In this document: positions 18,792-27,807 of the stretch, in pieces
How the letters are laid out: every line of letters begins with the position of its first letter
Numbering within the stretch: position 1 is the stretch's first letter
Assembly: GCF_016909075.1 (NCBI RefSeq)
Contig: NZ_JAFBFC010000001.1
Span: 372,001 to 436,000, forward strand
Direction of reading: 5' to 3'
Length of the DNA stretch: 64,000 nucleotides
Origin: Priestia iocasae
Lineage (GTDB): Bacteria > Bacillota > Bacilli > Bacillales > Bacillaceae_H
The notes under the pieces: generated by a model
The model's database searches: none
Told to the model about the DNA's origin: nothing
Seen by the model: the letters and a program-made list of their open reading frames with translations, nothing else
Made by a program: the position numbers and the translations under genes

Positions 18792-20138
18792 ATGATGCAT
18801 CGTTATTTGCCAATGACAGAACAAGACAAAAAGGAAATGTTAGAAACTGTAGGTGTTTCATCTGTTGATGAACTATTCAATGATATTCCAGAAAGTGTTC
18901 GATTTAAAGGAGAATACAACATTAAAAAAGCAGCGTCAGAATCACAGCTTGTAAAAGAAATGAGCGATTTAGCTGCTAAAAATGCAAATGTAAAAGAGTA
19001 TGCATCATTTTTAGGAGCGGGTGTTTACGATCATTACATGCCAATCATTGTAGATCACGTCATTTCTCGTTCTGAATTTTATACAGCTTACACACCTTAT
19101 CAGCCAGAAATTTCTCAAGGAGAATTACAAGCAATCTTTGAATTCCAAACAATGATTTGCGAACTAACAGGAATGGATGTAGCGAATTCTTCCATGTACG
19201 ATGGTGGAACGGCATTAGCAGAAGCAGCAATGTTAAGTGCAGGTCAAACTAAAAAGAAAAAAGTACTTGTATCTCAAACTGTTCATCCTGAATCAAGAGA
19301 TGTATTAAAAACATATGCAAACGGTCAGTACATTGAAGTAGTCGAAATTCCATCAGCAAATGGTATGACAGACATGGAAGCATTAAAAGCGGAAATGAGT
19401 GGGGATGTTGCGGCTGTCATCGTCCAATATCCAAACTTCTTTGGACAAATTGAACCATTAAAAGAAATCGAGCAAATCGCTCACCAAGAAAAAGGGATGT
19501 TAATTGTTTCAAGTAATCCGCTATCTTTAGGTCTACTGACACCACCAGGACAATTAGGGGCTGATATTGTAGTAGGTGATGCACAGCCATTTGGTATTCC
19601 TGCTCAGTTTGGGGGACCACATTGTGGGTATTTTGCAACGACAACGAAATTAATGCGGAAAATTCCAGGGCGCCTTGTTGGTCAAACTGTTGATGAGGAA
19701 GGCAAGCGAGGGTTTGTTTTAACGTTACAAGCGAGAGAACAACATATTCGTCGTGATAAAGCGACCTCTAATATTTGTTCGAACCAGGCGCTCAATGCAC
19801 TGGCTGCATCTGTAGCGATGACAGCACTTGGTAAAAAAGGTGTAAAAGAAATAGCGGTGCAAAATATTACAAAAGCTCGTTATGCATTTAATGCTTTAAA
19901 AGCGGCAGGATGTAACGTGACATTTGAAGGACCTTTCTTTAATGAATTAGTTGTCGAACTTCCGGTATCGGTGAAAGAAGTAAATAAACGCTTGTTAGAA
20001 AAAGGAATGATTGGTGGGTACGACCTTAGTCGTGATTACCCAGATCTTCAACGTCACATGTTACTTGCAGTGACAGAACTTCGTACAAAAGAACAAATTG
20101 ATCAACTTGTAAACGAATTGGGGGATCTTCATGAATAA
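18792..20138 (+). CDS. gcvPA: glycine dehydrogenase (decarboxylating) subunit 1
   Basis: N-terminal half of the split P protein, which decarboxylates glycine on pyridoxal phosphate and loads the aminomethyl group on lipoyl-GcvH. Recognisable stretches are [13 protein letters not shown] at the start, [11 protein letters not shown] near residue 136, and [10 protein letters not shown] near 275. I start at the ATG at 18792, nine bases after AGAGAGGAG; an upstream TTG at 18771 lies in front of that site. The end overlaps gcvPB by 8 bases, fitting a two-subunit enzyme. Confidence 0.95.
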   Translation: MMHRYLPMTEQDKKEMLETVGVSSVDELFNDIPESVRFKGEYNIKKAASESQLVKEMSDLAAKNANVKEYASFLGAGVYDHYMPIIVDHVISRSEFYTAYTPYQPEISQGELQAIFEFQTMICELTGMDVANSSMYDGGTALAEAAMLSAGQTKKKKVLVSQTVHPESRDVLKTYANGQYIEVVEIPSANGMTDMEALKAEMSGDVAAVIVQYPNFFGQIEPLKEIEQIAHQEKGMLIVSSNPLSLGLLTPPGQLGADIVVGDAQPFGIPAQFGGPHCGYFATTTKLMRKIPGRLVGQTVDEEGKRGFVLTLQAREQHIRRDKATSNICSNQALNALAASVAMTALGKKGVKEIAVQNITKARYAFNALKAAGCNVTFEGPFFNELVVELPVSVKEVNKRLLEKGMIGGYDLSRDYPDLQRHMLLAVTELRTKEQIDQLVNELGDLHE

Positions 20139-21591
20139 TCAAAATCAATCACTTATTTTTGAACTAAGTAAAGAAGGTCGTATTGGTTATTCGTTACCAG
20201 AATTAGACGTACCAGAAGTGACTTTAGACGAAGTTTTGCCAACTGAATACATTCGTACAGAAGAACCAAATTTACCAGAAGTGTCAGAGCTTGATATTAT
20301 GCGACACTATACGTCTTTATCTAAACGCAACCATGGTGTAGATTCAGGCTTTTATCCATTAGGTTCTTGTACAATGAAATACAATCCGAAAATAAATGAA
20401 TATACAGCGCGTATTGCAGGATTTGCTCATGTTCATCCGTTGCAAGAGGAAGAAACTGTGCAAGGGGCAATGGAATTAATGTATGATTTGCAAGAGCATC
20501 TGAAAGAAATTACAGGAATGGACGAAGTCACGCTTCAGCCGGCTGCAGGAGCACACGGTGAATGGACGGGGCTTATGATGATTCGTGCTTATCATGAAGC
20601 AAACGGTGATGTTGCACGTACAAAGGTAATTGTACCTGACTCTGCACATGGAACAAATCCAGCTTCTGCAACAGTAGCAGGATTTGAAACGGTAACCGTT
20701 AAGTCAAATGAAGATGGACTTGTTGATTTAGACGACTTGCGCCGTGTGGTAGGCGAAGATACAGCAGCACTCATGCTGACTAACCCAAATACGCTTGGAT
20801 TATTTGAAGAAAATATTTTAGAAATGGCTCAAATTGTCCATGGAGCCGGTGGAAAGCTTTATTATGACGGGGCAAACTTGAACGCGGTATTAAGTAAAGC
20901 GCGACCAGGCGATATGGGGTTTGACGTTGTTCACTTAAACCTTCATAAAACGTTTACAGGCCCTCACGGTGGAGGAGGACCTGGTTCAGGACCAGTTGGA
21001 GTAAAAGAAGATCTTATTGCATATCTACCTAAGCCGGTATTAGTGAAAACCAATGATGGGTACCATTTTGATTATGATCGCCCTAAGTCAATTGGTCGAG
21101 TAAAGCCTTTCTATGGTAACTTTGGTATTAATGTTCGTGCGTACACATATATTCGCTCAATGGGCCCAGATGGATTAAAATCGGTAACAGAGCATGCGGT
21201 ATTAAATGCAAACTATATGATGCGTCGTTTAGCAGAACATTATGATTTGCCGTTTGATCGTCATTGCAAACATGAATTTGTTTTATCAGGAAAACGTCAA
21301 AAGAAATTAGGTGTCCGTACGTTAGATATTGCTAAGCGTTTATTAGACTTTGGTTATCATCCACCAACTATTTACTTCCCCCTTATTGTAGAGGAATGTA
21401 TGATGATTGAACCGACTGAAACGGAATCAAAGGAAACGCTAGATGCATTTATCGATGCGATGATTCAAATTGCGAAGGAAGTAGAAGAAAACCCTGAGGT
21501 TGTGCAAGAAGCCCCTCATACAACGGTTGTAAAACGTCTTGATGAGACGTTGGCTGCACGTAAGCCAGTTCTTCGTTATCAGCAAGCATAA
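20131..21591 (+). CDS. gcvPB: glycine dehydrogenase (decarboxylating) subunit 2
   Basis: C-terminal half of the P protein, carrying the PLP-binding lysine in [16 protein letters not shown] near residue 273. Other family motifs are [14 protein letters not shown] near 72 and [12 protein letters not shown] near 168. Length 486 is normal. Translation is coupled to gcvPA by an 8-base overlap. A strong terminator follows. Confidence 0.96.
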   Translation: MNNQNQSLIFELSKEGRIGYSLPELDVPEVTLDEVLPTEYIRTEEPNLPEVSELDIMRHYTSLSKRNHGVDSGFYPLGSCTMKYNPKINEYTARIAGFAHVHPLQEEETVQGAMELMYDLQEHLKEITGMDEVTLQPAAGAHGEWTGLMMIRAYHEANGDVARTKVIVPDSAHGTNPASATVAGFETVTVKSNEDGLVDLDDLRRVVGEDTAALMLTNPNTLGLFEENILEMAQIVHGAGGKLYYDGANLNAVLSKARPGDMGFDVVHLNLHKTFTGPHGGGGPGSGPVGVKEDLIAYLPKPVLVKTNDGYHFDYDRPKSIGRVKPFYGNFGINVRAYTYIRSMGPDGLKSVTEHAVLNANYMMRRLAEHYDLPFDRHCKHEFVLSGKRQKKLGVRTLDIAKRLLDFGYHPPTIYFPLIVEECMMIEPTETESKETLDAFIDAMIQIAKEVEENPEVVQEAPHTTVVKRLDETLAARKPVLRYQQA

Positions 21592-21624
21592 AAAGAGGGA
21601 AAGTCTACTTGACTTTCCCTTCTT
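21592..21624. terminator. bidirectional terminator between gcvPB and yqhL
   Basis: Perfect 9-bp stem GGGAAAGTC / GACTTTCCC with a TACTT loop, A-rich before and T-rich after, between convergent genes. Confidence 0.88.
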
Positions 21625-21628
21625 ACGT

Positions 21629-22012
21629 TTAATAAGCTTTTTGTTTTGTTTTAATTTTGCCTGTCCAGTTTTTGAATCCACCTTTTAATTGATAGATTTC
21701 GTTTACACCTTGACGGCGAAGCATTTGAGCAGCACGACCTGCGCGAATGCCATTTTGACAATATAAATAAACAGGTTGATCTTTACGAAACTCTTTAATA
21801 CGCATACGCATTTGAGAAACAGGAATGTTACGAGCTCCTAATATATGGCCACCTTCATATTCGTTTGGCTCACGGATATCAATAAGTTGAGCTTTACGGT
21901 AGCCGGCACGAAACTCCTCTTCTGTTAATGTTTTCATAATGCTACGTTGGTAGAAGAACATAATTACCGAGTATACGACAATTGCTCCTACAGCAATAAG
22001 GATAAATGTCAT
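21629..22012 (-). CDS. yqhL: membrane-anchored rhodanese-domain protein YqhL
   Basis: 127 residues: an N-terminal transmembrane helix (about residues 2-20) followed by a rhodanese domain. The active-site loop reads CQNGIRAGRA with Cys near residue 84. The domain opens with the typical LIDIREPNEYEGGHILGARN. It may carry persulfide sulfur at the membrane; the acceptor is unknown. It is antisense to and convergent with gcvPB, as in B. subtilis. Confidence 0.92.
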   Translation of the reverse strand: MTFILIAVGAIVVYSVIMFFYQRSIMKTLTEEEFRAGYRKAQLIDIREPNEYEGGHILGARNIPVSQMRMRIKEFRKDQPVYLYCQNGIRAGRAAQMLRRQGVNEIYQLKGGFKNWTGKIKTKQKAY

Positions 22013-22223
22013 GCTGAATCGTTCCTTTCTTCGACTAAATACATATGACTATTATATAAGATATAAAGCCTGGCGTAAATCATTTGCAGTCGTGTTCTAC
22101 GTTCTAAATCAAACTTCTTTGCTTTTCCTTCGTCGAATATTTTGATAGACTAAAAAGCAGATTTTACTGCAAGTTGGATGGCGCATTTACAACGTGCTTA
22201 TTACATAGTTGAGGATGAGAGAA

Positions 22224-23057
22224 ATGAAGGAAACTTGGAGATTTATTGATTCACAAAATCGTTCGCCATACTATAACATGGCATTAGACGAAGCGCTTTT
22301 AGATTGGCATAGTCAAGGGAAAATCCCAGCAACCATTCGTTTTTACGGCTGGGATCCACCGACTCTTTCAATTGGTTACTTTCAAAAAGCGGAAAAAGAG
22401 ATTGATTTAGATAAGGTAAAAGAATTAGGTTTAGGATTCGTACGTCGCCCTACAGGAGGGCGTGGAGTGCTGCATGAACATGAGCTAACCTATAGTGTTA
22501 TTGTGTCTGAATCGCATCCAGATATGCCTCATACGGTAACAGAAGCATATCGTGTTATCTCAGAGGGATTGTTAGAAGGATTTCGTAAATTGGGACTAGA
22601 AGCATATTTTGCAATTCCACGCACGGAGGAAGAGAAAAGTAGTTTGAAGAATCCGCGTTCGTCTGTATGTTTTGATGCACCTTCATGGTATGAGCTTGTT
22701 GTAGAAGGTAGAAAAGTAGCAGGTAGTGCTCAAACAAGGCAAAAAGGTGTCATATTACAACACGGCTCTATCTTACTAGATCTCGATGAAGATAAGTTAT
22801 TTAGTGTCTTTAAATATTCAAACGACCGAGTGAAGGAGCGAATGCAACGAGCATTTCGTGAGAAAGCTGTCGCAATTAATGCGATTGCTAACCGAACTAT
22901 TCATTTAGATGAAGCGAAAGAAGCATTTAGAGAAGGGTTTGCTAAAGCACTACATATTGATTTACAGCCCTATGAATTATCTGTAGAAGAAGAGGCATAT
23001 GTTCAACAGCTCGCTGATGAAAAATATGCTTCAGAAGATTGGAATTTTAGAAGGTAA
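22224..23057 (+). CDS. lipM: octanoyl-[acyl carrier protein]:protein N-octanoyltransferase LipM
   Basis: Transfers octanoyl from acyl carrier protein to the GcvH lysine, the first step of lipoate assembly in bacilli, so it serves the neighbouring gcv operon. The biotin/lipoate ligase fold shows [11 protein letters not shown] near residue 75, [20 protein letters not shown] near 160, and the catalytic Cys in [13 protein letters not shown] near 150. I choose the ATG at 22224, after GAGGATGAG; ATG 22215 and TTG 22209 lie too close to that site. Length 277. Confidence 0.95.
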   Translation: MKETWRFIDSQNRSPYYNMALDEALLDWHSQGKIPATIRFYGWDPPTLSIGYFQKAEKEIDLDKVKELGLGFVRRPTGGRGVLHEHELTYSVIVSESHPDMPHTVTEAYRVISEGLLEGFRKLGLEAYFAIPRTEEEKSSLKNPRSSVCFDAPSWYELVVEGRKVAGSAQTRQKGVILQHGSILLDLDEDKLFSVFKYSNDRVKERMQRAFREKAVAINAIANRTIHLDEAKEAFREGFAKALHIDLQPYELSVEEEAYVQQLADEKYASEDWNFRR

Positions 23058-23109
23058 AGAAGGTTTACTCTTCATTTAGAGTAGGATAAAAAGAACAGAG
23101 CTGTCTTTT

Positions 23110-23195
23110 AACAGTTAGTCTCTTTATATGTCAAGATATCGTGTCTAAGCTCTCTGAGTTTAGTTTATATCTTGCATAATAGGTGACTGGCTGTT
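23110..23195. repeat. long imperfect palindrome after lipM
   Basis: AACAGTTAGTC at 23110-23120 pairs with GACTGGCTGTT at 23185-23195, and an inner TATGTCAAGATAT pairs with ATATCTTGCATA. The fold would be about 85 nt and is followed by TTTCTTTT. It may be an unusually long lipM terminator or a small mobile palindrome. The remaining DNA from 23196 to 23318 shows nothing else recognisable. Confidence 0.45.
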
Positions 23196-23325
23196 TTCTT
23201 TTAGTTGTGAGTTTTGAGACGGATTTTGAGACAAAGACAGAGGAAAGCAAAGATAAGTGTAAGAGACAAAGTTAGACAAAAGTCAATGGATTTATTTTTG
23301 TGATTTTAAATTTTCTTCTTGACAA

Positions 23326-23372
23326 TATCTATATATAGGCAATCCTCTTTGTTTGGACACTACATGTTGATT
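23326..23372. promoter_or_regulatory. tandem NrdR boxes upstream of nrdJ
   Basis: Two copies of the NrdR core CwAtATaTwG are present. CTATATATAG at 23329-23338 is a perfect match. CTACATGTTG at 23360-23369 matches the strongly conserved bases and is flanked by ACA on the left. Their spacing is exactly 31 bp, three helical turns, which is characteristic of NrdR operators. TTGACA at 23319-23324 immediately precedes box 1. NrdR is the nucleotide-sensing repressor of ribonucleotide reductase genes. Confidence 0.72.
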
Positions 23373-23487
23373 TAGAATGTGACGTGTGTTAAGTTATGTT
23401 TATCTGACTAACATGGAATTTTCTAAAATGTGGAAAATATATTGCTGTTTTGTCAAGAAAAGCTTATGTGATAAGGGAGTTGTAAGA

Positions 23488-24276
23488 ATGACTGTTGCGC
23501 TAAATGAAAAAGTAAATATTAACGTTGAAAAGCTAAATGAGGATATTCGTCTTTTCCCTCAAGTTCACCCTATTACACCAGATATGAAAACGACTCATAA
23601 AGGTGTGTCAAGATTAGTCATGCTTGATCGTTATTCGTTTAAGGATACGGAAAAGCTAACATTATCTGAAGGTGACTTTGTTGTCTTAACAGTAAAAGAA
23701 GACCCTAAATTCCCTGCTAGAGGTCTAGGTTACGTTCAACATGTAGATTTAGAAAATAAAGTAGCATCTGTTAAGGTTGAAGAAGAGTTCCGTGGTGTGT
23801 TAACAGAAAAAGAAGCGAAAACAGGAATTGTCACACGCTCACTAGATGTACTTGAAAAGCCACTTGAAGTTTATTATGAGCAGATTGCAAAGCGTAATGC
23901 CACAGGGCTTGCATCTGTAGAAAAGACAGAAGAGAAGCGAAAAGAGTGGTTTGAAAAGTTTTATAAAGAACTTGTTGAAATGAACTTCGTACCAGCGGGT
24001 CGTGTATTATATGGAGCTGGAGCGGACACGGATGTCACATATTTTAATTGTTACGTGATGCCTTATGTAAAGGACTCAAGGGAAGGCATTTCCGAGCATC
24101 GTAAGCAAGTAATGGAAATCATGAGCCGTGGCGGTGGAGTTGGAACAAACGGTTCGACACTTCGCCCACGCAACACATTAGCACGTGGCGTAAACGGAAA
24201 ATCATCGGGTTCTGTTTCGTGGTTAGATGATATTGCAAAATTAACGCATTTAGTTGAGCAAGGTGGCTCACGTCGT
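23488..24276 (+). CDS. nrdJ: adenosylcobalamin-dependent (class II) ribonucleotide reductase NrdJ, exon 1
   Basis: N-terminal 263 codons of a class II reductase that makes deoxyribonucleotides using coenzyme B12. The redox Cys segment is YFNCYVMPYVKDSREG near residue 190, and the exon ends in the conserved GGSRR motif. The spliced protein is 263 + 216 + 375 = 854 residues, normal for this family. Both introns fall between codons (phase 0). I start at ATG 23488, about eight bases after AAGGGAG and downstream of the NrdR boxes. The frame is open further up to 23386, but that extension has no family similarity. The gene interrupts the lipM-mntR order of B. subtilis. Confidence 0.93.
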
Positions 24277-24665
24277 TAACAAACCGGCGACGTAATCTCG
24301 TGAATTGCTGGAACATCCTTAGAGCTCTCTTTACCACAACGTGACTGGTGACGGTGGGCGTGACGGTTCAAAAAAAAGAGAGATTGGGCAATCAGCAGCC
24401 AAGTGTCTTTGGAAACGAAGATAAAGGTTCAACGACTATTGAAACTTCCTAAAGGTTCTAACTTTAATGAAAATCTTAAAATTAAGGTGATAGCATGATG
24501 AACACAAAGGAAGAAGTAAACCGTAGCAAACGGCGACGTGGTTACGGGGCACGAGACAAAGAGGCAATGTTCTTCTTTGATGATATAGTCTGATCTTGCA
24601 TGAAAATGCAAGAGTGCGGCAGAAATGACCGTACCCCTCTACAAAATAAGAGGAGTAACAATTTG
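24277..24665 (+). mobile_element. group I intron 1 in nrdJ (no full-length endonuclease)
   Basis: 389-nt group I intron. The 5' exon ends ACGUCGU and pairs with the internal guide GCGACGU at 24287-24293, including the diagnostic U-G pair at the splice site. Core elements are TGAATTGCTGGAA (P, near 24301), GGGCAATCAGCAGCCAAG (Q, 24386-24403), GGTTCAACGACTA (R, 24426-24438) and GATATAGTCTGA (S, 24582-24593). GACTA of R pairs with TAGTC of S to form P7. The last base is G. Exon joining restores GGSRR-GAQM. The elements resemble phage-type IA introns. The first intron codon is TAA, so unspliced RNA would give a truncated protein. Confidence 0.93.
24495..24593 (+). CDS. 32-codon reading frame inside intron 1, possible endonuclease remnant
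   Basis: A short frame starts MMNTKEEVNRSKRRRG after ATTAAGGTGATA and ends with a TGA inside the S element. The 12-base initiation module is identical to the one before the intron 2 endonuclease. It may be the leftover of a lost homing endonuclease gene, or chance. The product is basic and resembles no family I know. Confidence 0.3.
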   Translation: MMNTKEEVNRSKRRRGYGARDKEAMFFFDDIV

Positions 24666-25313
24666 GGGGCACAAATGATTATGCTCAGCGACTGGCATCC
24701 TGACATTATCGAATTTATTATTTCGAAAATGCAAAATCCAAGAATTCTACGTTTCTTAATCGAAAACACGAATGATGAAACGATTAAAAAATATGCACAT
24801 GATAAACTGCAATTCACGCCGCTGACAGAGCAAGAAGAAGCAATGTATCAAGGAATTATCAACTATAAACAAATTCCTGGATTAGGCGGATTTAACGAAA
24901 AAATCATTAAAGATGCTGAAGAAAAGCTACGCATAGGCGGAACATATAGTGTTCATAACTCAGAATTCTTAACAGGAGCCAATATCTCGGTTTGCTTAAC
25001 AAAAGAATTTATGGACGCTGTTGAAAAAGACGAAGAATATGCACTTCGTTTCCCTGATGTAGAAAGCTATTCTGCTGAAGAAATGGCTAAATACAATGAA
25101 GAATGGCATGAGATTGGCGATGTACGTGAGTGGGAGAAGCTTGGCTACAAAGTGCGTACTTACCGTAAAATTCGTGCAAAAGAACTTTGGAACTTAATTA
25201 ACATTTGCGCAACGTATTCAGCAGAGCCTGGCATTTTCTTCTTTGATAATGCAAACGACATGACAAACGCTCAAGCGTACGGTCAGCGTGTTGTTGCTAC
25301 GAATCCGTGTGGT
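24666..25313 (+). CDS. nrdJ: NrdJ, exon 2
   Basis: 216 codons, from GAQMIMLSDWHPD to NPCG. The exon contains the central barrel of the reductase and ends just after the thiyl-radical cysteine codon of the NxCxE active-site motif. Reading straight on gives GAA TAG, so an uninterrupted ribosome would stop in the intron; the Glu codon used after splicing comes from exon 3. An internal ATG at 24600 opens this frame from within intron 1, but that is not a real start. Confidence 0.92.
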
Positions 25314-26504
25314 GAATAGTTTGCCTCACGTAAAAAACCGCGGAATTAAGCGGGGACGGTGAGATTCCGAATCCGAACCTAAGGCTAGTGTAAAAAGTTA
25401 GTCAGGGGCAACGCATAGGTGGTGAACCTCTAGTCAGAGAATATAATCCACCCACGAGGCCGCGGCATTACACACACTTTATAATAAAACTCTTATTAAG
25501 GTGATAAAAGTGAATAGAGGATATGCAGGTTTTTATAAAGGACATTATCTAAAAAGTTCTTATGAGTACGCATATGCCAAGTATTTAAACTATTTCTTAA
25601 TTCCTTGGAGCTATGAAGATAAGTTATTTGATTTAGGATACAAAACATACAAGCCAGATTTTTTCTTCTACAATAAAGATCATAAGATTATAAAAATCGT
25701 TGAGGTTAAATCTAGAAATTCAGAAGCTAAAGAAAAGGCAAAAAAAGATTTAGAAGTCCTCAAAGAAAAATATGGTATTGAATGTGAACTAATCTCCTAT
25801 GAGGAATTGTATAGAATGTATCAAGAGTTACCGTTTTCACTAAGTTCAACAATTAAAGAGTGGATAGATTCAGAAGAAACTACAATAAACAAAGCTACTT
25901 ATGGAAAGTTGAATAGCCACTATAATATGAAGCATAGTGAAGAAACGAAAAGAAAGATTGGTCAACATACAAAAAAATTATGGGCTTCTAATGGCATTAC
26001 AAAGCAAAAGATGTTAGAGGGATTAAGGAAATCTGGATTGTCTCAAAAAGGAAAGCTAAAAACACCTAGAGAATTACGCAAATGCAAAGGGTGCAATCAA
26101 AATTTCCAAGTGCTTATAACGTCTACTCAATTATTTTGTACACGTAATTGTTCAGGTAAAGAAGCGATAAAAAAGGCGACTAAATCTTATATGATACAAA
26201 GAAATAGCGTTCACCAAGAGATAAGGGAATATATTATTCAATGGTCTATAGATAATAAATCAATTGTTTTGAGTACGCCTCTAAATAGCATTAAAAGGAC
26301 CTTACAATCGATGACGAATAATATTCACCAAAGGTTCGGCGTTAAAGATTTTAGAGTGATTTCAAAAGCAGTTTTTGGACAAGACCTAGGAAGAAAAGAA
26401 CTTATAAGATTCATGAAAAAAGTGTGTAATGAAAAGATATGCTGAACTAACGGGAAGTCAACCGTTAGAACTAGAGGATAAAAAGCCTTTAGGATAACAA
26501 ACTG
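25314..26504 (+). mobile_element. group I intron 2 in nrdJ, carrying a homing endonuclease gene
   Basis: 1191-nt intron. The exon end CGUGUGGU pairs with GCCUCACG at 25323-25330, with a U-G pair at the splice site and one mismatch. P7 is visible as CCTCTAG (25427-25433) with CTAGAGG (26471-26477). P3 could be CCGCGG (25338-25343) with CCGCGG (25460-25465). P8 is CTAACGG (26447-26453) with CCGTTAG (26462-26468). The last base is G. Joining restores NPCG-EQPLAPFSVCN. The core differs clearly from intron 1, so the two were probably acquired separately. The subgroup is not assigned. Confidence 0.88.
25510..26445 (+). CDS. intron-encoded PD-(D/E)XK homing endonuclease with NUMOD3-like and zinc motifs
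   Basis: 311-residue protein expected to cut intronless nrdJ and so spread intron 2. The nuclease core near the N terminus shows E19 (SSYEYAYAKYL), P49-D50 (KPDFFFY) and E65-V-K67 (VEVKS), the PD-(D/E)XK pattern. A NUMOD3-like DNA-binding motif HSEETKRKIGQHTKKLW is at 142-158. A CxxC-x14-CxxxC zinc motif (C192, C195, C210, C214) follows. The GTG at 25510 is six bases after AAGGTG; GTG 25501 overlaps that site. The frame lies between the P3 and P8 strands, so it does not disturb the ribozyme core. Confidence 0.85.
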   Translation: MNRGYAGFYKGHYLKSSYEYAYAKYLNYFLIPWSYEDKLFDLGYKTYKPDFFFYNKDHKIIKIVEVKSRNSEAKEKAKKDLEVLKEKYGIECELISYEELYRMYQELPFSLSSTIKEWIDSEETTINKATYGKLNSHYNMKHSEETKRKIGQHTKKLWASNGITKQKMLEGLRKSGLSQKGKLKTPRELRKCKGCNQNFQVLITSTQLFCTRNCSGKEAIKKATKSYMIQRNSVHQEIREYIIQWSIDNKSIVLSTPLNSIKRTLQSMTNNIHQRFGVKDFRVISKAVFGQDLGRKELIRFMKKVCNEKIC

Positions 26505-27632
26505 GAACAACCACTTGCACCATTTTCTGTGTGTAATTTAGCTGCTGTAAACTTAGCGAAGATGGCAGATAAGGAAACGAAAACTGTTAACTTTGATAAA
26601 TTAAAAGCAACGGTTGAAACGGGTGTGCGTATGCAAGATAACGTAATTGATGCGACGCCATATTTCTTAGAAGAAAACCAAAAGCAAGCGCTTGGTGAAC
26701 GCCGTGTTGGATTAGGTGTAATGGGCTTGCATGACCTTCTCATCTATTGTGAAACGGAGTACGGCTCTGAAGAAGGGAACAAGTTGATTGATCAAGTATT
26801 TGAAGTGATTGCGACAACTGCTTATCGTGCATCTGTAGAGCTTGGGAAAGAAAAAGGAAGCTTCCCGTTCTTAATCGGTGATACAGAAGAAGAAACAGCG
26901 CGTTTACGTGAAGCATTTACAAATACAGGCTATATGAAGAAGATGCCAGAAGATATTCGTGAAGAGATTAAAGCATCTGGTATTCGCAACTCTCATTTAT
27001 TAACCGTGGCACCAACAGGATCGACAGGTACAATGGTTGGCGTTTCAACAGGACTTGAACCATACTTTTCATTCTCTTATTTTAGAAGTGGACGTCTTGG
27101 GAAGTTCATTGAAGTAAAAGCAGATATTGTCCGTGAATATTTAGAGGAAAACCCTGATGCTGATCCGAACAACTTACCAAAGTGGTTTATCTCAGCAATG
27201 GACCTAGCACCAGAAGCGCATGCTGATGTACAGTGTGTCATCCAACGTTGGATTGATAGCTCAATTAGTAAAACCGTAAATGCACCACGTGGCTATACGG
27301 TTGAACAGGTTCAAAAAGTATATGAGCGTCTATATAACGGTGGTGCTAAAGGTGGTACGGTTTATGTTGATGGAAGCCGTGACGCACAGGTTTTAACGTT
27401 AAAAGCAGAAGAAAATACATTTGAAGAATCTGAGACAGTAAAGCCAAAAGCCGAAGCAAGAAAAGCGCATGTTGTACTGGTTGATACTATTAGCGATGTT
27501 CGTTCAACTGACGTTACAATAGGCTCAGAGGTTGGCAATACTTGTCCGGTTTGTCGCAAAGGAAAAGTAAAAGAAATTGGAGGCTGTAACACGTGTACAA
27601 ACTGCGGTGCGCAGCTAAAATGTGGCCTTTAA
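26505..27632 (+). CDS. nrdJ: NrdJ, exon 3
   Basis: 375 codons plus stop, from the catalytic Glu (EQPLAPFSVCN) to a C-terminal zinc-ribbon/redox tail. The substrate-phosphate loop region TVAPTGSTGTM lies about 160 residues in. The tail has CPVC, CNTCTNC and a final KCGL, fitting the C-terminal cysteines that re-reduce the active site. Composition matches exons 1 and 2, so the whole gene has one origin and the introns are later arrivals. Confidence 0.93.
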   Translation, partial: EQPLAPFSVCNLAAVNLAKMADKETKTVNFDKLKATVETGVRMQDNVIDATPYFLEENQKQALGERRVGLGVMGLHDLLIYCETEYGSEEGNKLIDQVFEVIATTAYRASVELGKEKGSFPFLIGDTEEETARLREAFTNTGYMKKMPEDIREEIKASGIRNSHLLTVAPTGSTGTMVGVSTGLEPYFSFSYFRSGRLGKFIEVKADIVREYLEENPDADPNNLPKWFISAMDLAPEAHADVQCVIQRWIDSSISKTVNAPRGYTVEQVQKVYERLYNGGAKGGTVYVDGSRDAQVLTLKAEENTFEESETVKPKAEARKAHVVLVDTISDVRSTDVTIGSEVGNTCPVCRKGKVKEIGGCNTCTNCGAQLKCGL

Positions 27633-27656
27633 TGAGTAGCTAAAAGTTTTGGTGAA

Positions 27657-27692
27657 GAAGAGCATGAGAAGTTGTATTCATGCTCTTTTTTT
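27657..27692 (+). terminator. intrinsic terminator of nrdJ
   Basis: AGAGCATGA / TCATGCTCT stem with a 10-base loop, then a run of T. Confidence 0.9.
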
Positions 27693-27807
27693 GCTTATAC
27701 TAAATGAGCATACATATTGACTTGCTTGTCAATTGTTATGATATATAGTAGAATTTTAATGATTGTCTTTTATAAAAAGAAATACATAAATTATTGGGGG
27801 AGATGTC

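Noticed and set aside
24277-26504. nrdJ as a pseudogene broken by stops, or as an intein-containing gene
   Set aside because: The breaks coincide with group I intron features and restore exact conserved motifs on removal. Both intervals begin with or soon reach in-frame stops, so they are not inteins, and no transposase or target duplication is seen.
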